Of a stretch of DNA of 64,000 nucleotides, positions 34,839-43,269 are shown piece after piece. The notes beneath the pieces were generated by a model. It ran no database searches. It was given only the letters and a program-made list of their open reading frames with translations, and was not told where the DNA came from. Numbering within the stretch: the stretch's first letter is position 1; each line of letters begins with the position of its first letter. A program made the position numbers and the translations under genes. The stretch comes from Paenibacillus amylolyticus. Its GTDB lineage: Bacteria; Bacillota; Bacilli; Paenibacillales; Paenibacillaceae. The stretch covers positions 1,798,001 to 1,862,000 of the forward strand of contig NZ_BCNV01000001.1 of the NCBI RefSeq assembly GCF_001570725.1, written 5' to 3'.

Positions 34839-35996
34839 ATGAACCAATATAACAGTCCATCGAATATCGCGATTCTTGGCATGGGAACGGCTCTACCTGC
34901 TCACGCCGTAGCGCAGTCAGACATTGCAGAGCTGATCGCTTCTTCTCTTCAGGATCGGCCGGATTTGGCCCGTTTTGCCAGGCGAATATTCAAGTCCTGT
35001 GGTGTTGAAACACGATATACCGTGGAACCGAGCTATCTGGGTTCACTGGAAGAATGCCGTTATCTGCCCTCTGGTGATGTATCAGACATCCCGACAACCG
35101 AAGAACGAATGAATACATACAAGCGAGAGGCGCTTCCGCTCGGGATCGAGGCGGCAGAGAGAGCACTGAAGGATTCAGGCGTGTCTCCAAAGAGCATCAC
35201 GCATATCATCACGGTCAGCTGCACGGGTCAATACTTGCCGGGTCTGGATGTTATGCTCATCCGTCACTTGGGTTTGTCTGCCCGAGTTAATCGACTGCCA
35301 CTGATCTTTCAAGGGTGTGCCGCAGGGTTGAAAGCCATTCAGATGGCACGAGATGTCGTGCAGGGTGCTCCGGGGTCACAGGTTCTTGTTGTCTGTGTAG
35401 AGTTGTGCACACTTCATTTTCAGCCGGTGCAAGATCGGGAAGCGCTGTTTGCAGCTTCATTCTTCGGAGATGCTGCTTCTTCTTGTGTGGTGGGTAACCC
35501 AGAACCTCAGCATAAGAATGTTCTGAGTCTGGGAACGGGTTACTCTGTGCTTCTTCCGGATTCAACTGAAGATATGACATGGGAGGTCGGGAACCTGGGA
35601 TATGATCTGTATCTATCACCTCGTATTCCGAAGCTGCTGGGTGTTCATCTGGAAGAGGAGCTGCGTCTGCTACTTCAAAGTGAACAGCTTCCTGAACTGT
35701 GGGCTATCCATCCGGGAGGTCGCGGAATAGTGGACTCTGTGCAGAATGTCATGAAGCTGCGAGACGAGCAAACGAAATACAGCAGGGATGTCCTCAGAAC
35801 GTTTGGTAACTTATCCTCCAACACCATTTTGTTTGTACTGAATGCGATGCGTGAGGACATGAAGGCACAGGAGCAACCAGCAACAGAAGGTGTAGCCATG
35901 GCATTTGGACCGGGACTCACCGCAGAGCTGATGAAATTCACTTATGTACCGTCATTATCTTCCGTGATGGAGGAGCACGATCATGTCCTTCTTTAG
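34839..35996 (+). CDS. Type III polyketide synthase (chalcone synthase family)
   Basis: 385 residues. Iterative condensing enzyme that extends an acyl-CoA with malonyl-CoA and cyclises the product, commonly to alkylpyrones or resorcinols in bacteria. The Cys-His-Asn triad is intact: Cys160 in IFQGCAAGLK, His291 in AIHPGGRGI and Asn324 in FGNLSS; the His-Asn spacing of 33 equals that of plant enzymes. ATG 34839 with AGGAGG seven bases upstream is preferred to 34815. It overlaps the methyltransferase gene by 14 bp, and a FAD enzyme follows, so the three form a small biosynthetic operon like the bcsA/bpsA type, with an extra oxidoreductase. Confidence 0.95.
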   Translation: MNQYNSPSNIAILGMGTALPAHAVAQSDIAELIASSLQDRPDLARFARRIFKSCGVETRYTVEPSYLGSLEECRYLPSGDVSDIPTTEERMNTYKREALPLGIEAAERALKDSGVSPKSITHIITVSCTGQYLPGLDVMLIRHLGLSARVNRLPLIFQGCAAGLKAIQMARDVVQGAPGSQVLVVCVELCTLHFQPVQDREALFAASFFGDAASSCVVGNPEPQHKNVLSLGTGYSVLLPDSTEDMTWEVGNLGYDLYLSPRIPKLLGVHLEEELRLLLQSEQLPELWAIHPGGRGIVDSVQNVMKLRDEQTKYSRDVLRTFGNLSSNTILFVLNAMREDMKAQEQPATEGVAMAFGPGLTAELMKFTYVPSLSSVMEEHDHVLL

Positions 35997-36702
35997 AACA
36001 TTGTCCATTCGGGCCAAGGAAGACGAACTCATGGATGACTTCTCGCTGGGCGGCGAGGAGCTGCGTGAAGCACTCCGACATCTGAGACGGCTTAACAAAA
36101 TATTTGCAGCACCTGGCCCAACTCTGGCTGGTGTGGAGAAGTTATGGAACTCTGTCGGAAGGCCGGATAAGCTGACTCTTCTGGATGTGGGGGCAGGTTC
36201 AGGAGATGTGAACCAGAAACTACTGCAATGGGCGGATCGTCAGGGCATTCAATTGGAGATTACACTGGTTGATCTGACGGAAGAGGCGTGTGAGGAAGCG
36301 AGACAACTATTCCGTGATGAACCCCGAGTTCGGGTACAGCGTGCCGATCTTACACAACTGCCTGATGCTTCCGCAGATATCGTGACAGGCTCCCAGTTTG
36401 TGCATCATTTTGACGGAGATCAGCTGGTTGATATGGTTTCTCATATGCTGCGAGCATCCAGGCATGGTGTCGTCATTAATGATATTCACCGCCACACTGT
36501 ATCCTATAAGGCGGTCTGGATTACAACACGTATGATCTCGCGCAATCGTTATATCCGTCATGATGGCCCGCTTTCCGTTGCCAAAGGCTTTACAGGGAAG
36601 GATTGGCGGGAACTTAAACAACGGCTAAATCATGACACGATGACCTATGAATGGAAGCCTTTGTTCCGTTACTCTGTTGTTATTCCCACGAAAGGCAGGT
36701 GA
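35983..36702 (+). CDS. SAM-dependent methyltransferase of the polyketide operon
   Basis: 239 residues, class I fold, UbiE-like. SAM motif I LLDVGAGSGDVN at 66-77, then the acidic VDLTEEACEEA and the motif DIVTGSQFVHHFDGDQ. Likely methylates the pyrone or phenolic product of the preceding synthase. Start ATG 35983 lies inside the synthase gene after GGAGGAG. This is a soluble class I enzyme, unlike BpsB of Bacillus subtilis, which I recall as a membrane isoprenylcysteine-methyltransferase type. Confidence 0.88.
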   Translation: MSFFRTLSIRAKEDELMDDFSLGGEELREALRHLRRLNKIFAAPGPTLAGVEKLWNSVGRPDKLTLLDVGAGSGDVNQKLLQWADRQGIQLEITLVDLTEEACEEARQLFRDEPRVRVQRADLTQLPDASADIVTGSQFVHHFDGDQLVDMVSHMLRASRHGVVINDIHRHTVSYKAVWITTRMISRNRYIRHDGPLSVAKGFTGKDWRELKQRLNHDTMTYEWKPLFRYSVVIPTKGR

Positions 36703-36708
36703 TCTTAC

Positions 36709-37857
36709 GTGTCGAAATGGATAGATGTCATCGTTATCGGAGCCGGAATTGCCGGCAGTACTTGTGCAATGCAACTGGCGGAGAAAGGTCATCGGACCCT
36801 GTTGCTGGATCGCCAGGAGTTCCCACGTCACAAAACCTGCGGTGAGTTCATGTCACCCGAAACTAAGGAGATGCTGGAAGTTCTGGACATTCACCTTCTG
36901 GACCAAGCGAAGAAACCCAGCACCATGGATCATGCCAAAATCGTTATGCAGCAAGGCGGAGTGATTGAAGCACCGCTACCAGGATTCGCTTATGGCATAA
37001 GCCGATATGAGCTGGACCAGATTTTGCATCAGAAAGCTCTGTCGGCTGGGGCCCAGATTGTGACCAAAGCGACCATAACGAGCATCGAGCAGCTTGAGGA
37101 TGCCAGTTATGAGGTTCAGGTGAAGCAGGGAGACGAGCGGATCAGCTACAGAGCCAAAGCCGTTATCGGAGCACATGGCAGCAAAAAGCTTCGGGGGATG
37201 GCTTCCGCACCTGATCTGCGGGACCAAACCGTATATGTTGGCGTTAAATCCCATTTCAGTGGTATTGAGATTCCCGCACGGGTCGAGTTATATTTTTGCG
37301 ATGGTGGCTATGTGGGGATTTCCCCGATTGAGGATGGTATTGTGAATGTTGCCGCATTATTGACATTGGAAACCGTGCAGGGAACTGGCAAGTCCGTTAT
37401 CGATTTTTTGCAGGCTGCATCCCAGACGAATGTAAGCTTGGCAGCTCGTTTAGCCGAGGGGAAGCCTGTAGACGGAACGCAGGTGTCGATTGCGCCGCTG
37501 CATCTGTCCAACGTTCCTGAACCGTGGTCCAAATATCCGCATATTGGGGATGCCATGCTGATGATACCACCCCTATGTGGAGACGGGATGTCGATTGCTC
37601 TTCGTTCCTCACTCCTGTGTGCAAAGTGGACCGACAAGTACCTGCAAGGCGACATTGAGCATGCGGATTGGCAGAGTAATTACACGCTGGAAGCGAGCCG
37701 TGAATTTACCCAATTGCTCAGACGGGCAAGAAGAATTCAAAAGCTGGCTTTTGCCAAAACCAATAAATTCTATCCGGGTCTGGCTCGCATGATCCCGGGT
37801 TTAGCCGCTTATGTCGTGAAGGCCACGAGGTTATCGGAGATGAATGCAGTGCGCTAA
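36709..37857 (+). CDS. FAD-dependent oxidoreductase, geranylgeranyl-reductase type
   Basis: 382 residues. N-terminal FAD-binding GAGIAGSTCAMQL at 11-23, then LLLDRQEFPRHKTCGEFMSP, the CGE signature of the geranylgeranyl reductase / FixC-like group, and a second FAD contact GDAMLMIPPLCGDGMSIALRS. These enzymes reduce isoprenoid double bonds or hydroxylate aromatic products. GTG 36709 with AGGTGAT upstream, six bases after the methyltransferase stop. As the third gene of the operon it probably tailors the polyketide. Substrate unknown. Confidence 0.9.
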   Translation: MSKWIDVIVIGAGIAGSTCAMQLAEKGHRTLLLDRQEFPRHKTCGEFMSPETKEMLEVLDIHLLDQAKKPSTMDHAKIVMQQGGVIEAPLPGFAYGISRYELDQILHQKALSAGAQIVTKATITSIEQLEDASYEVQVKQGDERISYRAKAVIGAHGSKKLRGMASAPDLRDQTVYVGVKSHFSGIEIPARVELYFCDGGYVGISPIEDGIVNVAALLTLETVQGTGKSVIDFLQAASQTNVSLAARLAEGKPVDGTQVSIAPLHLSNVPEPWSKYPHIGDAMLMIPPLCGDGMSIALRSSLLCAKWTDKYLQGDIEHADWQSNYTLEASREFTQLLRRARRIQKLAFAKTNKFYPGLARMIPGLAAYVVKATRLSEMNAVR

Positions 37858-37890
37858 TAGGCTGAAATTTTGCTCAATACTTATGCAGAA

Positions 37891-37918
37891 GAGGTTGCTA
37901 ACGGCGGCCTCTTTTTTT
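37891..37918 (+). terminator. Intrinsic terminator after polyketide operon
   Basis: Stem GAGGTTGC / GCGGCCTC with two G-T pairs and a T7 tract. Confidence 0.75.
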
Positions 37919-37988
37919 GGTGTATAATAGAATCTAATGTAACGATAGAGAACTAAGTCAGATGAAATGTCGGGAGGCACTATTTAAC

Positions 37989-39179
37989 ATGAACTATTCA
38001 TTTTCCAATCGTATCGCAGCACTGCAACCATCCATTATTCGAGAAATCCTGAAGGCTTCTTCGGGTCAAAATGTGATTCCTTTCTCTGCGGGAAATCCCG
38101 CTCCGGAAACCTTTCCGATTGAGGCGATCCGGACGTTTACACAATCCATTTTGGAGCATGACCCGGTCACAGCTCTGCAATATGGAATTACCGAAGGTTA
38201 TGTTCCCCTCAGGGAAGCATTGACTCAACATTTGAAGACAGGTTTTGATACGGGTAAACCATCCGATCAATTGTTCATCGTATCCGGAGCGCAGCAGGGG
38301 ATTGAACTGGCCTGTAAAGTGTTCTGTAATGAAGGGGACACCATCATCTGTGAGAGCCCGAGCTTTATTGGTTCTCTGAACTCCTTCCGGGCATCTGGTG
38401 CGAAGCTTGCCGGTGTTCCTATGGAGATGGACGGTATGGATATCGAGAAGCTGGAACAGGCGCTGCAAACGGAGCCCAATGTGAAACTGATCTACGTGAT
38501 TCCAAGTTTTCAGAATCCGACCGGTGTAACGACGAGCCTGGAGAAACGGAAGGCCATTTACGAGTTGGCTAAGAAGTATGGCGTGATGATTTTGGAAGAT
38601 AACCCGTACGGAGAACTTCGATTCAATGGAGACGATGTGCCAACGATCAAATCAATGGATGATGAGGGTCTGGTTATCTATGTTGGATCATTCTCTAAAA
38701 TTCTGTCGGCGGGGCTGCGCGTCGGTTTTGTACAAGCGCCACATGAAGTCGTGGAGAAAATGGTTGTCGCGAAACAGGGAGAAGACGTACATACGGCCAT
38801 GCTTCCACAGATTCTGGCATACAAGTTCATGACAGAGTATGACTACGCGGGGCATATCAACAGCATTCGTGAGGTATATCGGAGAAAAGCAACATTGATG
38901 ATGGACAAGCTGCAAGAGCATATGGGTGAGTCCATTACCTACACCCAACCGGATGGTGGACTGTTCCTCTGGTGTGATCTGCCAGCACATGTGCCAATGC
39001 TTGATTATGCCAAGACTGCGGCAGCCCAAGGGGTTGCGGTTGTACCGGGAAATGCATTCCTGGTGAACGAGCAAGACCCTTGTAATGCCATCAGACTTAA
39101 TTTCTCCACGCCATCGGACGAACAGATTGTGAAGGGTGTTGAAATCTTGGGACAGGTCTTGAAAGGTTATAACGCTTAA
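37989..39179 (+). CDS. Class I PLP aminotransferase (2-aminoadipate / LysN-like)
   Basis: 396 residues, fold-type I aminotransferase. Seen: FSAGNPAPETFP near the substrate entrance, IVSGAQQGIEL for phosphate binding, SFQNPTGVT and EDNPYGELRF for the ring-contacting Asn and Asp/Tyr, and Schiff-base Lys237 in GSFSKILSAGLRVG. The pattern matches enzymes annotated as 2-aminoadipate or aromatic aminotransferases related to MocR effector domains. ATG 37989, 11 bases after GGGAGG, is preferred over the frame opening at 37962. Single-gene unit with a perfect TATAAT at 37922-37927. Natural substrate uncertain. Confidence 0.92.
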   Translation: MNYSFSNRIAALQPSIIREILKASSGQNVIPFSAGNPAPETFPIEAIRTFTQSILEHDPVTALQYGITEGYVPLREALTQHLKTGFDTGKPSDQLFIVSGAQQGIELACKVFCNEGDTIICESPSFIGSLNSFRASGAKLAGVPMEMDGMDIEKLEQALQTEPNVKLIYVIPSFQNPTGVTTSLEKRKAIYELAKKYGVMILEDNPYGELRFNGDDVPTIKSMDDEGLVIYVGSFSKILSAGLRVGFVQAPHEVVEKMVVAKQGEDVHTAMLPQILAYKFMTEYDYAGHINSIREVYRRKATLMMDKLQEHMGESITYTQPDGGLFLWCDLPAHVPMLDYAKTAAAQGVAVVPGNAFLVNEQDPCNAIRLNFSTPSDEQIVKGVEILGQVLKGYNA

Positions 39180-39206
39180 TAATACTTCAATGTGATATAT
39201 CTACGA

Positions 39207-39232
39207 AAAGCCGCCAATTGGCGGCTTTTTTG
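39207..39232. terminator. Bidirectional terminator
   Basis: Stem AAAGCCGCC / GGCGGCTTT with loop AATT and T-run, between convergent aminotransferase and hydratase genes. Confidence 0.9.
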
Positions 39233-39244
39233 GCTTTCTCATTC

Positions 39245-39670
39245 TTAGTTATCAATCAACGCACTTAATTCTGCCTGAAATACCTTTTGATTCTTCTGAT
39301 TAAATGTACTCAGCAGCACCGTAACAATCCCATTTCCTTTACGTCTGGGAAGCAGGTCAATAACCTCTGCAATGACATGCAGTTCATCATCCGGCAAGAC
39401 GGGCTTCAAGAATTGAATGTTGTTCATTCCGGTTCCTGCAACAACATGCTCTCCATAGATTCCGACCTCAATCCATAACTTAAAGGAGATATTCATCGTT
39501 TGCATGCCAGAAGCAATCAAACTGCCGAAGCGGCCTTGTGTGGCTTTTTCTTCATCCAAATGCATGTACTGTGGATCATAGATTTTGGCAAACTCAATAA
39601 TATCGCTCTTGGATAATGCCAAGGATTTTGTTTCGTAGCGCTGACCTATTACATATTCACTGAATTTCAT
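39245..39670 (-). CDS. MaoC-family (R)-specific enoyl-CoA hydratase-like protein
   Basis: 141 residues, single hot-dog domain. The hydratase signature is visible as EFAKIYDPQYMHLDEEKA, with Asp32 and His37 as the catalytic pair, followed by the LIASGMQTM helix. The family hydrates enoyl-CoA esters, though many members act on other thioesters. Start ATG 39670 follows GAGGT. No fatty acid gene is adjacent. Confidence 0.88.
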   Translation of the reverse strand: MKFSEYVIGQRYETKSLALSKSDIIEFAKIYDPQYMHLDEEKATQGRFGSLIASGMQTMNISFKLWIEVGIYGEHVVAGTGMNNIQFLKPVLPDDELHVIAEVIDLLPRRKGNGIVTVLLSTFNQKNQKVFQAELSALIDN

Positions 39671-39825
39671 GAGGGTACCTCGGTTTCTTTAATGTGTTTT
39701 TTTCGCAGTCACGCCCTGGAAAGAGACATGATCAGACTGACGTGTTAAAATGCTAGTGAACCGTCTGGTGTGCATTGCAGTCATGTTGAATAAATAGATG
39801 AAACGGTCTTTGAGGAGTATATATC

Positions 39826-40821
39826 ATGATAACGATTAAAGATGTCGCCAAGATGGCTGGTGTAGCCAGTTCAACCGTATCTTGCGTACTCAACGATAAA
39901 GGTAATGTAAGTGAATCAACAAGGCAGAGAGTGCTAGCAGCTGCAAACCAACTCAACTATGTGAAGAACGGCCCTGCATCTGAAATGAAGCGTCAGAGTA
40001 CACAAACGATTGGTGTAATTGTGCATGACATGTCCAGTCCGTATTTCTCGGATTTGGTGAATGGAATACAGTCCATCGCGATGAGCCATGGATACGATAT
40101 GATCGTGTGCAGCTCACTGGGTGGAGAGAAGTCGACAGCCCATCGTTACATTCGTGAAAGAAGAATCGACGGAGCTATTGTCATTGCTCAAAATATTGAA
40201 GATCAGTTGCTCATGGAGGCATCTGAAGCAGGATTTCCGATTGTTGTCATGGATCGGGATCTGGATGCTCCACATATTGTAAAGGTTTTGATGAGTGATA
40301 CGCAAGGTGGGTATCTGGCTACCCGTTATCTGATCGACAAAGGACATCGGACGATTGCCTATATTAGTGGCCCAGCCCATTCCGAATGTAACCTGCAGCG
40401 TTATCAAGGTTATCTCAATGCCATGGCAGAAGCAGGCATTGAAGAGAACCCGGCATGGAAAATCGCTGGACAATACTTGAAGCAAGATGGCTACCATGCA
40501 GCGAAGAAACTGCTCGAAGGAGAATTACCATCCGCAGTATTTTTTGCAAATGATGAAATGGCCTTTGGCGGTTTGGAAGCCTTCAGAGAGCATGGGATTG
40601 CAGTACCTGAACAGGTATCCGTAATTGGTTTTGACAATATCCCGGCATCTCAGTATGTGCACCCACCTCTGACTACATTTAGGCAACCGAAGACGGATGC
40701 TGCTCAGCTTGCCGGTCATGTTCTCTTTCAACTGTTAAAAGGAGAGTCTGTAGAGAATTTATATACACTGGATATCCAATGCGTGGAACGTGATTCCGTT
40801 CGGCTCCTCAACCTGAGTTGA
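39826..40821 (+). CDS. LacI-family transcriptional regulator
   Basis: 331 residues. The N-terminal headpiece ITIKDVAKMAGVASSTVSCVLNDKGNVSESTRQRVLAAANQLNY is a classic LacI helix-turn-helix with hinge. A periplasmic-binding-like sensor domain follows (TIGVIVHDMSSPYFSDLVNGIQ, AVFFANDEMAFGGLEAFREHG). Probably represses carbohydrate genes, perhaps the sugar ABC operon 1.1 kb downstream, separated from it by an AraC regulator. The terminator hairpin overlaps its stop codon. Confidence 0.93.
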   Translation: MITIKDVAKMAGVASSTVSCVLNDKGNVSESTRQRVLAAANQLNYVKNGPASEMKRQSTQTIGVIVHDMSSPYFSDLVNGIQSIAMSHGYDMIVCSSLGGEKSTAHRYIRERRIDGAIVIAQNIEDQLLMEASEAGFPIVVMDRDLDAPHIVKVLMSDTQGGYLATRYLIDKGHRTIAYISGPAHSECNLQRYQGYLNAMAEAGIEENPAWKIAGQYLKQDGYHAAKKLLEGELPSAVFFANDEMAFGGLEAFREHGIAVPEQVSVIGFDNIPASQYVHPPLTTFRQPKTDAAQLAGHVLFQLLKGESVENLYTLDIQCVERDSVRLLNLS

Positions 40822-40834
40822 GGAGTTTTTTTTT
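40804..40834 (+). terminator. Intrinsic terminator overlapping LacI stop codon
   Basis: 9-bp stem CTCCTCAAC / GTTGAGGAG with loop CTGA, then T9. The TGA stop lies in the 3' arm. Confidence 0.9.
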
Positions 40835-40939
40835 CGTTCAACAGAATTTTAAATATCCAAAAAGAAAGGAGTGTGGCGATTTATGCATAATAATAAAGAC
40901 GAGAGATTCTTGCATAGGAAATAAATGGAGGGTGATTAG

Positions 40940-41821
40940 ATGGGCGTACCCACGTTTCTGGAGACAGGCCATATGGAAGAAGGTTTTCCCATTCGGGTGA
41001 TTCATACAGGTGATCAGTTTAATTTTGCTGCACACTGGCATGATGAGGTCGAATTGGTTGTCGTCAATGGAAAAAGCGCACGAATTGGCGTGAATGACCA
41101 TATTCGTGAGCTGGGACAAGGTGATGTGCTGCTGATCAAACCAGGTGATGTACACTGCTTTTTGCCGGGGACTGAGCACCTAACCATAATCTTGTTCCGG
41201 CTGGAATTGTTAACAGGAAGCTTCACGACTGAAGCCGAGATACAGGATCTGGGCGAACTTTTCAACAAAACAACCGTTATTCCGTCGAATGCAGGAAGTC
41301 GTAACAATCTGGTTCAGTATATAGATGCCATCATTGCCGAGAAAAAAAATCGAAAGCCCGGATATCGATGGTTAATGGTTTCGCGGTTGTATGATCTCAT
41401 GGTTCTATTGTTACGTACAAAGCCCCCGGTGACGGATCAACTCACGGCCGTAGGATGGCCCTGTACTTCATCCAAAAAATTCGAATTCCTCGAATCGGTC
41501 TGTGAATATCTGGAGGATCATTATGCTGAACCGATCAAGCTGGAACAGGTGGCGGAACATATTAAATTCAGCAAGTTCCATGTCTGCAAATTATTTAAAG
41601 AGATCAAAGGAGTGACATTGATGGAATACTTGAATCATTTTCGAATTATCAAGTCCGAGTGGGCGTTATTGTTCCGTCAGGATTCCATTTTGGATATAGC
41701 CATCGGCCATGGGTTCAACAATGTGAACTCCTATAATCGTCTTTTTAAAAAATATAATGACTGTACACCCTCCGAATTTCGCAAGAAACACCGTACGAAT
41801 ATCACAAAATATGAAGGGTAA
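40940..41821 (+). CDS. AraC-family regulator with cupin sensor
   Basis: 293 residues. The N-terminal cupin begins with HTGDQFNFAAHWHDEVELVVVNGKS and contains QGDVLLIKPGDVHCF. The C-terminal double helix-turn-helix is EYLEDHYAEPIKLEQVAEHIKFSKFHVCKLFKEIKG and SILDIAIGHGFNNVNSYNRLFKKYNDCTPSEFRKK. It lies 85 bp before a sugar ABC operon and is its likely activator. ATG 40940 follows TGGAGGG. A 13-codon frame with its own ribosome site (40883-40924) precedes it and may be a leader. Confidence 0.92.
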   Translation: MGVPTFLETGHMEEGFPIRVIHTGDQFNFAAHWHDEVELVVVNGKSARIGVNDHIRELGQGDVLLIKPGDVHCFLPGTEHLTIILFRLELLTGSFTTEAEIQDLGELFNKTTVIPSNAGSRNNLVQYIDAIIAEKKNRKPGYRWLMVSRLYDLMVLLLRTKPPVTDQLTAVGWPCTSSKKFEFLESVCEYLEDHYAEPIKLEQVAEHIKFSKFHVCKLFKEIKGVTLMEYLNHFRIIKSEWALLFRQDSILDIAIGHGFNNVNSYNRLFKKYNDCTPSEFRKKHRTNITKYEG

Positions 41822-41874
41822 TGCACAATATTTGTGGAGAAAGCCCTCTCCAAAATCAATATACTCTAATAAAA

Positions 41875-41888
41875 TGTAAGCGTTTCCT
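41875..41888 (+). promoter_or_regulatory. cre-like CcpA site before sugar ABC operon
   Basis: TGTAAGCGTTTCCT matches the catabolite-responsive element TGNAANCGNNNNCA core at all but the last base. It lies 19 bp before the solute-binding protein start, inside the presumed promoter or leader, where CcpA would repress. Confidence 0.6.
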
Positions 41889-41906
41889 TTTAGAAGGAGG
41901 GGGCCT

Positions 41907-43172
41907 ATGAAGAAGTGGTTTAAGCCAACTATTGTATTCGTATGTGTACTCATGTTGTTAGCTGGATGTCAGCTCAGTCCGTCCAATCAAACCAAGCAGC
42001 AGGAAATAACGGTGTGGAGTTTTACGGATGAAGCTGGGTATGCCATTGAGAAATTCGAGCAGAAATATCCAGACATCAAAGTGAATTTTGTCAATATTCC
42101 CGGCAACTTCTATATTACCAAGCTTAAATCTGCGCTCCAGACGACCTCCAAAGCTCCAGATGTATTTATGATTGAAAATGCCAACATTCGAGAACTGATT
42201 GACGTTCCATATCTGGAGAATTTATCGGCTTCGCCTTATGACGCCAATGAGCTTATTCAGGAACAATATGCTTTTGTGCAGGCCAATGAAAAGGACAGTG
42301 AGGGAAATGTCAGAGCGATCGGTTATCAGGGAACACCTGGGGGAATCTATTACCGCCGGGATTTGGCGAAGCAATATCTGGGTACCGATGATCCTGAGAA
42401 GGTGGGTTCACAGATTGATACTTGGGAGAAGATCTTCGAGATTGGAGAGAAGGTGCAGCAGCTTAGCGGGAATAAAGTACATGCATTGGCGAACTGGAAT
42501 GCCATATCGAACTCATATGACGGTATACCCTGGGTGAAGGACGGCAAGCTCGTCATCGATCCAACCTATATGGAGGTGCTGGATCTGGTACGTGAAGCGC
42601 GTGAGCGGCATGTTCTTGCAGAGTATGAAGATGGAAGTGCCGGTTACGCTGCATCCATGCAAAAAGGAGAGGTCATGTTCTATCCTGGGGCAACCTGGGG
42701 CTTGCAATATACGTTTAAGGCGAATGCTCCGGATACCGAAGGCATGTGGGGCCTAGCCCCGGGACCGTCAGCCTTTAGCGCGGGTGGGACCTATATATCG
42801 ATGTACAGTAAAAGCGACAAAAAGGATCTGGCATGGAAGTTTATTGAGTTCTATAATTTTGACCACGACTTTCTGTCCGAGTTAGCGAAAGAGCAGGATT
42901 ATTTTACGAGCAATATGGTTGTGAATGATAAACTTGCGCCTTCACTCTCATCGTCCTATCTGGGGGGACAGAAGCATTTCGAGTTTTTCTCGGAGGCTGC
43001 CAAGCGGGTTCCTGTGTATGAGCGCACCAAATATGATGCAACGATTAACAATGATATCTACAAAAATGTACTTCAGTTGTATCTCAATCAGGACATTCAG
43101 AACAAAGATGAAGTAGTGAAGCGAATCAAACGTGATGTCGCCTTGAGATTTCCGGAGCTGGAAGTGGATTAG
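41907..43172 (+). CDS. Sugar ABC transporter solute-binding lipoprotein
   Basis: 421 residues, family 1 extracellular binding protein. Lipoprotein signal peptide with lipobox LLAGC, Cys21 as the lipid anchor. The mature part starts with EITVWSFTDEAGYAIEKFEQKYPDIKV, typical for oligosaccharide- or polyol-binding proteins, and contains KSALQTTSKAPDVFMIE. It captures a sugar outside the cell for the two permeases that follow. The strong AAGGAGG and a cre-like site upstream fit high, carbon-regulated expression. Which sugar cannot be read from sequence. Confidence 0.93.
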   Translation: MKKWFKPTIVFVCVLMLLAGCQLSPSNQTKQQEITVWSFTDEAGYAIEKFEQKYPDIKVNFVNIPGNFYITKLKSALQTTSKAPDVFMIENANIRELIDVPYLENLSASPYDANELIQEQYAFVQANEKDSEGNVRAIGYQGTPGGIYYRRDLAKQYLGTDDPEKVGSQIDTWEKIFEIGEKVQQLSGNKVHALANWNAISNSYDGIPWVKDGKLVIDPTYMEVLDLVREARERHVLAEYEDGSAGYAASMQKGEVMFYPGATWGLQYTFKANAPDTEGMWGLAPGPSAFSAGGTYISMYSKSDKKDLAWKFIEFYNFDHDFLSELAKEQDYFTSNMVVNDKLAPSLSSSYLGGQKHFEFFSEAAKRVPVYERTKYDATINNDIYKNVLQLYLNQDIQNKDEVVKRIKRDVALRFPELEVD

Positions 43173-43180
43173 CTTAGGAC

Positions 43181-43217
43181 GTGTCTCAAAACTCTTTCGG
43201 AGTTTTCAGATACGCCC
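43181..43217 (+). other. Intercistronic hairpin after binding-protein gene
   Basis: Core stem AAAACTC / GAGTTTT with loop TTTCG and partly complementary flanks. It lacks a T-tract, so it may protect the upstream mRNA or attenuate, giving more binding protein than permease. Confidence 0.5.
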
Positions 43218-43269
43218 TAGAAGTAAGCGAATGGTTGTACACATCCGATGATAACTGGGGGGACAGAAT

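Noticed and set aside
40883..40924. 13-codon frame before the AraC regulator as a gene
   Set aside because: It has an AAGGAG-like site but is too short to support alone; mentioned only as a possible leader.
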